Below are positions 49,245 through 60,567 of a DNA stretch of 64,000 bases, one piece after another. The notes beneath the pieces were generated by a model. That model was given only the letters and a program-made list of their open reading frames with translations, was not told the DNA's origin and made no database searches. The stretch is from Punica granatum. Its lineage: Eukaryota; Streptophyta; Magnoliopsida; Myrtales; Lythraceae. The translations under genes and the position numbers were made by a program. The stretch spans positions 1 to 64,000 of the forward strand of contig NC_045131.1 of the NCBI RefSeq assembly GCF_007655135.1, given 5' to 3'. How positions within the stretch are numbered: the stretch's first letter is position 1; every line of letters starts with the position of its first letter.

Positions 49245-50003
49245 ATGGCTGATCACCAAAGAATCCATCCGGTCCAGGATCCAGAGTTGGCACAGCCTCA
49301 GACACCGACTGATCCATTAGTGCCACGGGGTTCCTCAAGATCCGACAAAGGGGACCCGATAGAGTACCAACCTCTTCGACGCACCCTCCCAGTTGTGCAC
49401 TCCAAGCCACCCAAGAGGAGAAGCTGTTGCTGCAGGTTCCTCTGTTGGACACTGTCCATCCTTTTGCTCCTAGTGATTGCTGTCGGGGTAACTGCTGGTA
49501 TCTTGTACCTGGTGTTCCGACCGAAGCTCCCAAAATACTCAATTGATGGCCTGCGAATAACTCAGTTCAATCTCAGCAACGATGACAGCTTATATGCCAC
49601 CTTTAGTGTGAACATTACTGCTAGGAACCCCAATAAGAAAGTCGGGATCTACTACGAGGGAGGCAGCCGCATAACTGTTTCATACACGGGGTCGCAACTC
49701 TGCGAGGGGGCGCTACCAAAGTTCTACCAGGGCCACAGGAATACAACTGTGCTTCAAGTGCCTCTAACGGGACAAACCCAGAATGCCAGTGCGCTGCTCC
49801 TGTCATTGCAGCAGCAGCAGCAGCAGACTGGTGTCATCCCTCTGAACCTTAGGGTCCGACAGCCGGTGAGGATCAAGCTTGGCAAGCTGAAGCTCCCAAA
49901 GTTAAAGTTCTCAGTCCGATGCAGGCTTGACGTGGACAGCCTCTCTGCTCAGAATGTCATTAGAATAACGAGCAGTAGCTGTAAGTTCAGATTTAGGCTA
50001 TAA
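49245..50003 (+). CDS. NDR1/HIN1-like (NHL) protein, LEA_2 domain
   Basis: A single exon encodes 252 residues. A polar, Pro-rich N-terminus (1-55) leads to a basic/Cys stretch (KRRSCCCRF) and one membrane helix at about 67-91 (SILLLLVIAVGVTAGILYL). The extracytosolic LEA_2 domain follows with the family motif NPNKKVGIYYE at about 128-138 and a typical C-terminal VRCRLDVDSL. A poly-Gln run (about 188-193) sits in the domain. NHL proteins are plasma-membrane proteins linked to defence and stress; NHL6- and NHL13-type members resemble this most from memory. It has no visible partner gene nearby. Confidence 0.9.
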   Translation: MADHQRIHPVQDPELAQPQTPTDPLVPRGSSRSDKGDPIEYQPLRRTLPVVHSKPPKRRSCCCRFLCWTLSILLLLVIAVGVTAGILYLVFRPKLPKYSIDGLRITQFNLSNDDSLYATFSVNITARNPNKKVGIYYEGGSRITVSYTGSQLCEGALPKFYQGHRNTTVLQVPLTGQTQNASALLLSLQQQQQQTGVIPLNLRVRQPVRIKLGKLKLPKLKFSVRCRLDVDSLSAQNVIRITSSSCKFRFRL

Positions 50004-51931
50004 ATTATACAAGACGAAATATTCCCGGAGGCTCGGCCGACTGGCTTGCGCACAGCACAGAGGCAGTGACCCATTATTCAGGATAGCTACTATACTTACC
50101 ACCTGATGCCATGTCAAACTGCCCTATTATTTATTTCTCCATTTTTCTCGAGGTTATAAGGTTTCAGTTTTTGTTTTCAATTTCTCTTTGCCATTGTTCA
50201 CAGCCATATAATAAAGGTATACCACCCTCACTGTACATTTTCATTGGAGAATCATATGATATCACTATTCCACAGCATACCCAGGTAGATTCTGATAACT
50301 CAAGCTCGCTGGCCACCAAAAAGTTTAAAGAAAGAGATAAGTAAAACCTTATCTAGGGCCGGTGAAAGGCATAACAATTATAAGTATGATAAGCACATAT
50401 GAACATATAATTTGACGTGGTAATTTTAAGAGGCAATGCACCAGATAAATCTATTAATAGCTGATCCTTGCAGCACAAGATTTCTGAGAAAATAAAATGC
50501 CAGCAGTCAAAGATATGATGAAACTCAGCAGAGACTCTGCGTTCCGACTTGCCTTTGGGAAATAGACTAGGATAGTTGTTGGAGAAATGAAGTAATTGGT
50601 AAGATCGAATTCAGCTTGGACAAACCTCCAATTCCAACTAGCACTCCAAAACAAAACGTGATCAGCATGGGAATATAAATCACCTTTGGAGAAATAAAGA
50701 CCCAATAACAAGATCCCCCTCTCAAACATTCAAATACTGCGCTGCACATGAGAAGACACACCATTCAAGGTCTAAATGCTAGGTCATGCCAAGAGACGGT
50801 GAAGAACAGCAGAAAAATATTAACATGTTATCTTTCTTTGGTGCTACACAAGGTCTTCTCAAACCTCTAATTATTTCAATTTCCCATCTGGTTCAGGGAA
50901 TTCGCACCTGAATTAGATCAGATACCATCTAAGAATCCCTGCATCAAGTATAAGTTGTGGCAGCATCTCTCCGGTTCTGGATTAACTCTGAATTGCCTGC
51001 TTGAAACAACACTAAAATTCCGCAAAGCTACAAACTATATGGTATAGGTCAGTACTCATGAAGAAAGCGAACTCAATGCATGAAACACATAGATACGTCA
51101 TATGCCTTTATTTCTAGCCACATAGTCATCAATTTCGCAACCAATGTAATCTCTATACATCTTTCGGTATTCTCATGAACACACTGTAGTAGCTGGGAAC
51201 ACTGTAATGTTGTAAAGGAACTCAATCATGTACAATGAGATACTAACAGAGCCTGTAGCAGCTAGGAACACTTATCAATTTCAACCACCAATGCAATCTC
51301 TTCACATTTTTATGAACCACCAGCTAGGAACACTGTAATCTAACAAAAACATGTGCAATGGGATATTGCTAGAGCCTGGACCAAAAAGAAGAAATTATGG
51401 CTATCAATGATGGAAGTCTAACTGCAAAAACGCATGCAGCTGCAGCAGTTTCTCTTCTTGCGTAAGGTATATCTGTACGTACATACATACATACATACAT
51501 ACATACATACATACATCGTATATGCCAGCAAGGCATCACTAAGCAGATCATCAGTAATCCTCTCGCACGTCAGACACCACAATAGTTCTATCGACCTATA
51601 GAATTGCTGAGTATCAAATTGAATTCCTACTGCCACATAACATCCAAACCGGATGATGAATTACTTCATTCCTGTCACAGCAGTCTTCTGAACTGATTAA
51701 GCCGAATCATCATATATATATTATAAGCTAAGAAAGCAAGTCATGTGCCATAAATTTGCGATTGGAACATGGAAATCGAACAATTAAGTTGTGGCGAATA
51801 GATAGTATAGTAGTGCAGCAATGCGTCCAGTTCAGGCCCTTACAATAGGAGCGTACAAACAGAGTAGCGTACACATCTTATTTAAATGTACCATGTAAGT
51901 AATTTATCAGACAGACTATTTGATTGGACTT
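50004..51931. other. Intergenic region, no gene recognised
   Basis: Composition is more balanced than most spacers here, but frames are short. A (CATA)n microsatellite spans about 51479-51514. The part just above 51850 probably includes the 3' UTR of the minus-strand gene that ends at 51932. Confidence 0.45.
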
Positions 51932-52549
51932 TCATGCTTTGGACGGGAAAGAGGAAGGATTAGCGGCAGGAATCTTGACGTACCCCATTTTCTTAGGGCT
52001 CACATCGAAATCATATTCATCATCCGATTCCTGGAGATAGTGACCCCCATTGTTTGAGAACAGAGACCAAGCCATGTACATGGTAACAGCTGTGAGGGCA
52101 CCGCAGCCGACCCCAAAAAGCAAAGCGATGACGACGCTGAGAATGTCCTTAGACCGATCTCGTAGAGAGCTCAAATCGAAAACGCCCAGAGTGTTCCCTT
52201 GCTTGCGCTCCTGTCGCTGTACTTGGCTCGATCCTGTAGGAAATCCGCGGTGACCGAGGAAGAAACCGGGTTTAGAATCGTGTTGGACGGCGGGGAAAGC
52301 GGTGGTGAAGATTGTCACGAATCCCGAGGAGGAAGATGACGGATCGGAGGTCGGGAGATTGACGTAAATGACATCGCGTGTGGGATTAGGGTTGAGGCGA
52401 AAGATGGGTTCTCTAGTCAGGGTAAACGAGTCAGAGTAGACTAACAGAGTCTTGCAAGGTCTTCCAGCTACCGGCAAGAGTAATCCCAGTTGGATGAGTA
52501 CCATCGACAACAAAGGGATGAAGAAACGGCCTGCTGTAGTGGACGCCAT
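51932..52549 (-). CDS. Small type I membrane protein of unknown function, plant-specific
   Basis: The likely start is MASTTAGRFFIPLLSMVLIQ at 52549 (205 residues), since it opens with a signal peptide ending near LLPVAGRP; an upstream in-frame ATG at 52591 would bury it. The luminal part (about 30-135) includes CKTLLVYSDSFT and a Ser run. One membrane helix spans about 137-163 (VVIALLFGVGCGALTAVTMY). The acidic cytosolic tail has ESDDEYDFD and KKMGYVKIP. The tail motif looks like those of uncharacterised plant transmembrane proteins. I do not know the function. It is one exon. Confidence 0.8.
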   Translation of the reverse strand: MASTTAGRFFIPLLSMVLIQLGLLLPVAGRPCKTLLVYSDSFTLTREPIFRLNPNPTRDVIYVNLPTSDPSSSSSGFVTIFTTAFPAVQHDSKPGFFLGHRGFPTGSSQVQRQERKQGNTLGVFDLSSLRDRSKDILSVVIALLFGVGCGALTAVTMYMAWSLFSNNGGHYLQESDDEYDFDVSPKKMGYVKIPAANPSSFPSKA

Positions 52550-52939
52550 GATTGACGAGGAAGATGATGGCTCCGATGGATTCTTTTGCAATCCCCAACC
52601 CTAACTACAGAAAGCTAACAACAGAGAAGCAATTTGCGTCAATGTTATTGTTGGGGCAACCCAAACCCCAACCAACTTTGGTCTTGTGGGTCCCGCACAA
52701 ACCCGGAGGGCGACTGTCATTTTCCCCTTCTTCTTCTCTTTTTTTGCCCTTTAGGATTAGTGATCCTTATCACATCTCTCCTTTTCGATCAAGGACAGAG
52801 CGGAGAATGGGAGAGATGACAATAGGCCCAATAACGTTACAAAGGAGGCCCAATGGGCAATATTATGAGCAAGGAATATACATGGCTATCTTGCAGCGTA
52901 ATAGAAAAAAGACAACAGTTTGAAGCCTAAATTTGAAGC

Positions 52940-53332
52940 CCCATGGGGGCTACGTTTGCACTAAGGGATTCTGAAATTTTCTAAGAAGGGGTTCGGAGGT
53001 GTTATAAATCCCTTCGAAAGTCTTGTTTGTGAAAAGTTTAAAAAGGTTTTGTATGGGTTTGAAATACCTTCAAATCCCTCCCAATGCTATGAGATCCTCC
53101 AAATTAGGAGGTTTATGAGGTTTTTGTGCACCTCTTTATTAAAAATAATTAATAATTTGACAATTTGACTTTAAAATTCAAAATAATAAAAAATTCAGTC
53201 AAATTCCCGCAAACCTCTTAATAAACTTTATCCAAACAATGGTTTCGTAGCCCCTCAAAACCTTACCTTCCATATTCTTTTCTAACCCTTCAAATCTCTC
53301 CCCCTCTGAACCCCTTAACAAAGAAAATCTAG
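52940..53332. mobile_element. Probable small MITE
   Basis: Left words AAGGGGTTCGGAGG and CTTGTTTGTGAAAAGTTT have inverted counterparts on the right (CCCTCTGAACCCCTT, AACTTTATCCAAACAATG). This gives a foldback of roughly 390 bp. A target duplication was not identified. Confidence 0.45.
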
Positions 53333-53949
53333 ACACGGTGTAAGCGTAAAAAACACCATTGGTACAAAACCTTTTAGCATATTTCACGTTTGGTATAAAA
53401 CCTCTTTTCCGTAACAATTTAGTACAAAATTTTCCAAAATGCTGCAATAAAGTGCATGTCACAATTGTCCAATAACAATAAGGTTGTTATCATTTTCTGA
53501 TGCGGCAGCTAATATGTCAAAGAGACATATGACATTGCGCCAACATTAAAATAAAATAATAATTTATTTATTAAAACAAAATAAAAGTAAATTGAAATTA
53601 AAAAATTCTCTCTCATCTCCACCTTCCCTCTTATCTTTCTTCCCTACTCCCAAGATCTGGGTTTTAGTCTGGGTGGGGATGCACCCGCTGACGACCGCAT
53701 TCCCGATCAAGCCCGTTGACGAAATCAGATCCATGCTAACAAGCTCGGTTGGCCCGATAGACTTGAAATTAAGGAGGAAAGAAAAAGAAAAAAGCAAGCA
53801 ACGCATATCTCTTAACCCGTCATTACAAAGCAAAACCAAAGTTCTTTTTTTGCTGAGAAAAACCAAAGTTATCATTGTATTTGGTAACAAAATTAAGTTT
53901 GATTTGATTTGATTTAGTTTGATTTGAGAATATGAAGACAAAAGCAGTT
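53333..53949. other. Spacer with a possible single repeat arm
   Basis: CACCATTGGTACAAAACC and following words to about 53540 look like one arm of a Mutator-type element, without a found partner. The frames at 53564-53941 show no motif. Confidence 0.3.
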
Positions 53950-54212
53950 AGGAAAAGTAAGTAAGGGAATTTGAAGAAAAAAATAAAAAAAAGTAATAAT
54001 TGTATTGTTCAATTGAGGTAAAAGCGTTGAATTTGCAAAAAAATATTGAATAGTTGAGAGAATTTAGTATTAAAAATTTAATTGATAGATAAAAAAATGT
54101 ATGAGAGAGAATTTGTAGAAAAAAGATAGAAAAGTAATGATTGTGTTTTGAATTAAGAAAAATATAAAGTAAAATTAAATTAAATTTGATTGTGTAAACA
54201 AACATAGCAATA
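53950..54212 (-). mobile_element. A/T-rich MITE, copy C (inverted)
   Basis: The words AAGTAATAATTGTATTGTT, TAGTTGAGAGAATTTAGTAT and ATTTGATTGTGTAAACAAAC are the reverse complement of family phrases in the other copies. The edges are worn. Confidence 0.5.
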
Positions 54213-54642
54213 ATACTTTGCCTAAACATGATTCTCGTATGATCTTCGACTCATGGAATTATTCCATTATAGTCAATAATGCACTAAAATTTCAATTTAC
54301 TCAAAATTTAATAAAAATAAATGAAGTTAGAAAGAAAAAAAAAAGGAGTACAACGACTCAGCCAACAACCCCATAACCAATCGAGCTCGTGGATGGAATT
54401 AAACCAAGTCGGCTAGCCCGGTCAGGTTTGTAGTCGTCGGCCAGGCCACCCCCACCCAATTCTTCCAAATCGGGGTGGGGCACCCCAAGATGTGTGACCA
54501 CACCCCCTTCCAAAAAAAAATTACGCCATTATATTTCTCTTTGTTTTCGAGCAAAGAGATAAGGGGGTTGGATCAAACTACCAACAAAAAAAAATCACCT
54601 CATCGATGATATCATAACGACAGTGTTGGGGAACTGTTTCCG
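54213..54642. other. Spacer with a G+C-rich patch
   Basis: 54370-54510 is G+C rich (CGGCTAGCCCGGTCAGG, GGCCACCCCCACCC) in A/T-rich DNA, recalling the cargo in the elements at 12504 and 30703. No gene is seen. Confidence 0.35.
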
Positions 54643-54651
54643 ATGTATGAT

Positions 54652-56177
54652 GAGGAAATAGGCAATTTCATTCCTGAATTTCACAAGTTGCATCAATTTC
54701 ATCCCTGACTTATTTTTTGCATCAATTTCGTCATCGACTTTACATTTTTGCATCAATTTCGTCCCTAACTTTTCGGTTACATCAATTTGGTAATCGACTT
54801 TGTATAGTTACATCAATTTAGTCTCTAACTAAATTTCGCAGTTACATCAATTAGTGTTACAGTTGCATTAATTTAGTCCTTTTGTGTGGGGTGGTTGCAT
54901 CAATCAGGTCCGAATGCGGCATCAATTTGGTTATGTCGTTAAGTATGGTCCTTGACGGTGTTAAATAATGCAAATTGTTACATCAATTTAGTTCTCGTGC
55001 TACATTAAATTAGTTCATGCACTATTTCAATGCGACTATCATCATCCTCATCATCGTCACAAGGCTCTTCATCAAATGGAGGAGAGGGATCGAGACGCAT
55101 AGCGTCCTTGGCCCATTGGATCTTCTCGACTTCATCCTCCTCATCGTCAAGGCTCGAGCAGCTAGGGTCTCGATCTCGGCCGTCGCAAGCAAGCGATGTC
55201 CCTGAGGGGACCGGATTCGCGAAAGCCATAAAAGGAGAAGATGACGAGGACGAGGAAGGATGAAAGGAACCTCTAAGAGCAGTGAATCGAGCAGAAAGAT
55301 CATCGCCTAGGACGGTGTTCAGCTCGTCGTCAACTTGAGGCGGAGGAGGTGAGGGTTTTGGTCGTGAGAGGGATGGAGTCGGGGGAGGAGATTTGAGAGC
55401 TTGGAAGTAGCGAGAGAGATCGATGATTGAGGGAATGAAAAGTAGTGCGGGCTACGTGGGAGTTGAAGGAAAGCTTCAAAAGGACATCGTCATGTGCGGC
55501 CTGCAGAAGCTGTTCCACTTCATCCATACCTGAAGGTGGATTTCCGAGGGTCGGAGGGGGAGGTAATTGAGCAAGCCCTGAAACTCCATCTCCAAAAGGG
55601 AAATGACGAGGCATGAGTAGTTGGGATGAGGGAAGGTTTCCTCCTTTTTCTGGAGAAAAACGGGATGAAGTAGGGGCTGGAAAGTAGCCGAGATTCACCG
55701 CAGGGGCAGATTGGAGAGAAGCTGAGCGAGAAATGGAAGCTCGCATAAGGATAGGAAGAGGAAGAGGAAGACAAAGGAGAGGAAATTCATTTGAATTGGG
55801 ACTGTGGGACGAAAGAGAAGGGGAAAGAGTGAGAGAATGAGAGAGAGAAGGCATAGAAAGAAGATGATAATTTGAAGTTACATTAATTTGCCCAGCCATT
55901 ACATCGATTCAGTCTCTGAACAAATTAACGGAACAATAACGCTATCTGCCCCTTAGCCACTCAGACTAGATTGATGTAACCGGTGATTGATCTAATGTAA
56001 CGCTACAACTCAAGGACTTGTGTTGCGAAAGTCGGGAACTAAATTGATGTAACCGAGCAAAGTCGAGGACCAATTTTATGTAACCGAAAAGTTATTGACG
56101 AAATTGATGCAAAAGTGCAAAGTCGGGGACGAAATTGATGCAAAATATAAGTCGGGAATGAAATTGCCTATTTACTC
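54652..56177. mobile_element. Gene-carrying Mutator-like element, copy 1 (Pack-MULE-like)
   Basis: An exact 9-bp duplication ATGTATGAT lies at 54643-54651 and 56178-56186. Ends are inverted: GAGGAAATAGGCAATTTC on the left, GAGTAAATAGGCAATTTC from the right. Both arms repeat the phrase ACATCAATTTAGTC or TGCATCAATTTCGTC, spaced through about 350 bp on the left and 180-280 bp on the right. The middle (about 55005-55899) is G+C richer and coding-like on the minus strand, unrelated to transposases. A second copy in opposite orientation lies at 60157-61608. Confidence 0.88.
55005..55899 (-). pseudogene. Captured gene fragment in copy 1, function unknown
   Basis: The minus-strand frame 55899-55330 includes a Ser/Pro-rich start, MRASISRSASLQSAPAVNLG, then GLAQLPPPPTLGNPPSGMDE and VEQLLQAAHDDVLLKLSFNS, before shifting. 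A second part reads VLGDDLSARFTALRGSFHPS, then MAFANPVPSGTSLACDGRDR and an acidic end (EDEVEKIQWAKDAMRLDP to DDDEDDD). The order matches copy 2, so both derive from one captured gene. Frames are broken. I do not recognise the parent gene; the acidic EVEK-x2-WA helix may help to find it. Confidence 0.6.
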
Positions 56178-56186
56178 ATGTATGAT

Positions 56187-57232
56187 TGAACAAGTGCGAC
56201 CATTGTGCCTTTGAAATTAAATTGTGGAATATACAAAAGGTCGATTGTTGGCTCGTACAAAGTTTTGTATGTAATGGATATATCAAGTGTCATTATGTGA
56301 TAAGATATAACTAAAAACTATTTTTAACATGTCATAAATTTGTAATAACGCGTATTGATGTATTGAACACCAATTAGTTTATGATACAAGTTGCATAATA
56401 TAATCATTACATATAAGATTTTCTCGTTGGCTGAGGATTATATTTTTGTAAGTGTGCTTAATCAATGAGGAACGCAATATAGATTTTCCTTATTTCGATG
56501 CGTCACTACATGGAAAATTCCATAATGTAATCACTTTTTATTTGTGCAATTATTTTGAATCATAAAATTATAATTATTAATAAATAAATAAATCCTGTTG
56601 ATTATTCAACGATTAAAAAGCTGATTGCCCGTACAATTACTTGTAATATAGACCTTCCAATCACTGTACCCATTTAAAATTAATATTTTTGGAGAGCGGG
56701 GCAAGCCAACCGCCGGTAGACGAGGCGCATGTGATAACCCCCGCGGATTGCTGCAACTAACTGCAACTACATGATTTTATTATGTAATTATTTTGCGCGG
56801 CTGTATATGCATCTGAATTGAGACTGGTCAGAGAAGAGAGGCGTGCGCGCACTGACCCCACAGTCAAGTCCAGATAGTCAGTGAGTGTAATTTTCTATAA
56901 ATAAATAACAATCAATTAAAATACTTATAAATACCAATATATAATTTTATTGTGAGCGAATTTCTGAATTTCTGAATTTGATAGGTACCCATTGACTGGT
57001 CCCGGTGAATTTCAACGGTTGTCGGTTGGGTCTGGGTCGAGACAGATCTCACGTGGCAACCCCCACCCGTCGTAGACAAAATCACACTTCAGTATACATA
57101 TTTATATATATGTGTGTGTGTGTGTGTCTGTGCAGCAGAAATCAGATCCCCAACTAGCCTGCACTGTCTTAGCTAGCTAGCTGCTGGGTGGGATATATTA
57201 AATTTCATCCAAAATTAAAAGATCAGATCCCC
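56187..57232. other. Spacer and GST promoter region
   Basis: 56187-56690 is A/T rich without genes. The last 150 bp hold TATTTATATATATG followed by a (TG)n run near 57098-57127, a plausible TATA region about 130 bp before the GST start. Confidence 0.45.
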
Positions 57233-58174
57233 ATGGTGGTGAAAGTATATGGACCGGTGAGAGCAGCTTGCCCGCAACGGGTGATAGCTTGCCTTCTGGA
57301 GAAGTGGGTAGAATTTGAGGTTGTGCATGTTGACCTTGATTCCGGTGAGCATAAGCGGTCCGACTTCCTCCTCCTCCAGGTATATATTTATATATACGCG
57401 CATTTAACTTATTAACTTCGTTCCCTCCCTCCAAAGCGGAGGCACTGCATGTATATATATCTGTATATATGCGCATGTATATGACTAGCTAGCCAAGACT
57501 AAACTAACTTCACCGCACAATTGATAATTTACATACATACATACATACATATATATATATATACCTGCATTAACGTTTTCGTTTTGATTGATCTCTGCCT
57601 GCATCCAGCCCTTTGGACAAGTTCCAGTCATAGAGGACGGTGACTTACGGCTATTTGGTAAGGGGAAACCCCTAAGCTTATTCATAAATAATTAGATTTG
57701 CGATGGCTGACGCTTGGCTGTCTGCATGCAGAATCAAGAGCCATCATAAGGTACTATGCAGCAAAATATGAGGACAGAGGGGACAATCTACTGGGGAGGA
57801 GCTTGGAGGAGAGAGCGATGGTAGACCAATGGCTGGAGGTGGAGGCCCACAATTTCAACGACCTGGTCTACAACCTGGTACTGCAGCTTGTGGTCTTCCC
57901 CAGGACGGGGCGGCACAGCGACCTTGCGATTGTTGACAGCTGCGAGCGGAAGCTCGAGAAGGTGCTAGACGTTTACGAGCAGCGGCTTTCCCACAGTGCC
58001 TACCTAGCCGGCGATGCCTTCACGCTGGCTGACCTCAGTCACCTGCCTGCCCTCAGATACCTGATGGATGAAGCTGGCATGGCCAACTTGGTCCGAGACC
58101 GCAAGTCCGTCAGTGCTTGGTGGGACACCATCTCCAGCCGCCCTTCCTGGAAGAAACTCCTCCAACTGCTTTAA
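57233..58174 (+). CDS. Phi-class glutathione S-transferase, GSTF11/GSTF12-like
   Basis: Exons 57233-57379, 57609-57657 and 57732-58174 join in phase to 212 residues, the usual phi length. The thioredoxin-like half begins MVVKVYGPVRAACPQRV and has QPFGQVPVIEDGDLRLFESR, the cis-Pro and GSH-binding Glu-Ser. The helical half ends RPSWKKLLQLL. At the place of the usual phi catalytic Ser the sequence reads AACPQRV, so that Ser is absent, as in Arabidopsis GSTF12/TT19. Such members act mainly as flavonoid/anthocyanin carriers to the vacuole rather than as conjugating enzymes. That role is inferred, and GSTF11-like membership is also possible. It lies between two copies of one gene-carrying MULE. Confidence 0.92.
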
Positions 58175-58500
58175 TTGGTTGATTAAATATCAGGTCAGAG
58201 ATCCTATATTGGATAGACGCCGCAGTTAATCAGTAGCACCGGGAGGGACCTCTGTTAAGTAATAATCTAGCAAAGAGCATGTCGAATTCATTATGGTTGA
58301 TAGTTGTTTCGCAATTATGTACTGTTTGCATTCATGAGTAATAAAAGTAATCCTCTCATGCGTCTAATCACCCAATTTTTAAGGGGACTGACTTTTCAAT
58401 CAAATTTTTGGAAAGTGAATTTTAATAGCTAATAAAAAAGTATAAATAATCTCAAAAAGTATTAAATTTGAAATATTTTAATTATCAGACGAAAGAGTGC
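58175..58500 (+). other. GST 3' region
   Basis: TAATAAAAG near 58339 could be a polyadenylation signal for the GST transcript. Otherwise there is no feature. Confidence 0.4.
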
Positions 58501-58502
58501 GT

Positions 58503-58880
58503 CACTACGTTATACTATCTTTGACTGTGAGATGGAACTAGAGATGATTATTTCATTATCTCCTTATGAGACGGACCTAGAAATGGGACGATTTATCTCA
58601 TGTATAGAGTTGGAATTTGCTATCTCAATTTTCCATCTCTATACCTGGTTAGACGGCACAATATGTCTCATGATTTGCAATGCAGTTTTTATAGAGGGAA
58701 TTGAGAGAAGGAAACGTCTGACTCTATGGGCGTATGGAGACGGATCTTGGCTGTCTCTACGAAGCCATTTTCTAGTAGAGCCTGTCCATTCCAAGTTTGC
58801 TCACTGTACATATTTTATTGGGGGAATTTTAGTTAAATTGAGTACGTGGGTAGGTTATCTGAAGCTTCTTGGCTAACCCG
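58503..58880. repeat. Possible CACTA-type terminal region
   Basis: It begins CACTACGTTATACTATCTTT and then repeats GAGACGGA / GTCTC-type words, as does 63550-63950. CACTA elements open with CACTA and carry dense subterminal repeats. The partner end is outside the window or lost. The frame at 58532-58876 has no motif. Confidence 0.3.
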
Positions 58881-59559
58881 CAATGCAACTGTCACGCAAC
58901 CTGCTATGTCACCAGCAACAATATATCAACTGTCGAAGTCTAGTCGGGAAAGGGTACAAAGCCACGACCAACCCTAAAAGAAATGACGGAGTCAGTCAAT
59001 CCAAATACCCACCAACATGCCGTAAACAGTATTGTATGGAATTAAACAAACAAAACAAGAGAAGAAGAAAAGGCAAAACCAATTCATTGAGCCATGAACA
59101 ACAGTAGGAGACCTCAATGCCAGTCCTCGACGTGGCACTAGATGATAAGAACTTCATCAAATGCTCATTGCTCAACCGTATAACTCATCATGAGTAATAT
59201 CACTGATAGCAACCTGGACCAGGCATTCCAACAGTACAAATGAGATAGTGCAATACAAGCGAGCAGATTAACAGAATAGAACAGAACAGTACAAGCCTCC
59301 CTTGCTGAGAGCTGTAGCCTCAAGAATTCACAACAAAACTACCCCTTTGGGACAAGCAATGAAATCATGGAAAAATCAACATTTCATGGATTTGCTAATT
59401 GGATTTTGGAATCTCAGATGAACATTTCATAGTAAGGAGGGTTTCGCAAGAGAGAAGGGTTCGTCAGCTGATATTTCCAATCCTCTGGTCAAAAATCAAC
59501 AGCCAGAGCAGAACTGCGAAGCCCTTTCCATCTGAAACAACAACAGATCGAGCTCGTAC
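58881..59559. other. Spacer beside a truncated carrier gene
   Basis: On the minus strand, expected downstream exons of a peroxisomal NAD carrier are not clear. TCTTTTAG followed by GGTTGGTCGTGGCTTTGT near 58980 might be a heavily worn exon 3, but this is doubtful. Confidence 0.3.
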
Positions 59560-59835
59560 TTGACACATTTGCTCAACGGTGCCAATTTTCCTCTTCTCCT
59601 TCTTTAGGTCACGCTCTGTCTGCTGCCTCGTATTTACCTTTACCGATTGCCAAACAGAAAATCATTCAGCCGAACAGCGTTGAACTGCACGAGATCATCA
59701 AGCTAAGTGAGGGCAAGGGGATCGCATCGACTCACAGTTTGGAGAGGATACGTGATGAGCTGGGAGATGATGCGCCCGCCACCCCCTCCCCTCCGCCCGC
59801 GCTCCTGCGAGCCCGTTGATCAGAGCGTCAAACAT
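59560..59835 (-). pseudogene. Truncated peroxisomal NAD carrier (PXN-like), exons 1 and 2
   Basis: On the minus strand exon 1 (59835-59736) starts MFDALINGLAGA and ends, in another frame, GGGRIISQLITYPLQT before a GTGAGT donor. Exon 2 (59637-59560) reads VNTRQQTERDLKKEKRKIGT and ends MCQ before GTACGAG. This order and junction match the mitochondrial-carrier-family PXN protein, which exchanges NAD for NADH or AMP across the peroxisome membrane. Exon 1 is 100 nt against about 81 expected, the extra G-rich bases (around 59775-59805) shifting the frame. The rest of the roughly 330-residue carrier is not found. A (GA)n run near 60019-60048 lies in the would-be leader, and a MULE starts about 320 bp upstream. 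Confidence 0.72.
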
Positions 59836-60010
59836 GGCTTCCCCGAGAAAATTCCCCGCTTGTTTCCCGGGGAATTTTGTAGCGAGAGAAAGAGAGGAGG
59901 GGGAGGGAAGACTATCTCTGGCTTTGGCGGTAGCGGAGGAACATGCCGATGGGGAGGTTTTTCCGTTCAACGAATCGAAAAAGCCAGGCAGCAGCAGAGA
60001 GTGCGCCGAG

Positions 60011-60051
<41 letters not shown>

Positions 60052-60156
60052 AATTAGGTTTTAGGGATTTGGGGGGAAAGAGCAGAGGGGTCGAGCGGGG
60101 TTTTCAATTTTTTGGGTTTTAGAGATTTCTTTGGCGGGATTGAACTTTTTTTTTTT

Positions 60157-60524
60157 GAGTAAATAGACAATTCCATTCCAAATTTTTGTAAATTGCATCA
60201 ATTTCGTTTATAACTTATTTTTTGCATTAATTTCTTTCATGACTTATTTTTTGATTCAATTTCATCCCCGACTTTGCATGGTTACATCAATTTAATTCAT
60301 AATTTTTCACGGTTACATCAATTTAATCTTTAACTTTCGCAACACAAGTTCCTGAGTTTTGACGTCACATCAGAGCGATTCTTGGTTACATCATTCTAAT
60401 CCGAGTGACTAAGAGGCAGATGGTGTTACTGTTCCATTAATTTGTTAAGAGACTGAACTGATGTAACGACTGGACAAATTAATGTAACATCAAATTATCA
60501 TATTATTCATCTACCTTATCTTTT

Positions 60525-60567
<43 letters not shown>

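Noticed and set aside
55017..55263. Plus-strand frames inside the gene-carrying MULE copy 1
   Set aside because: The homologous frame in copy 2 shows that the captured gene is on the other strand.
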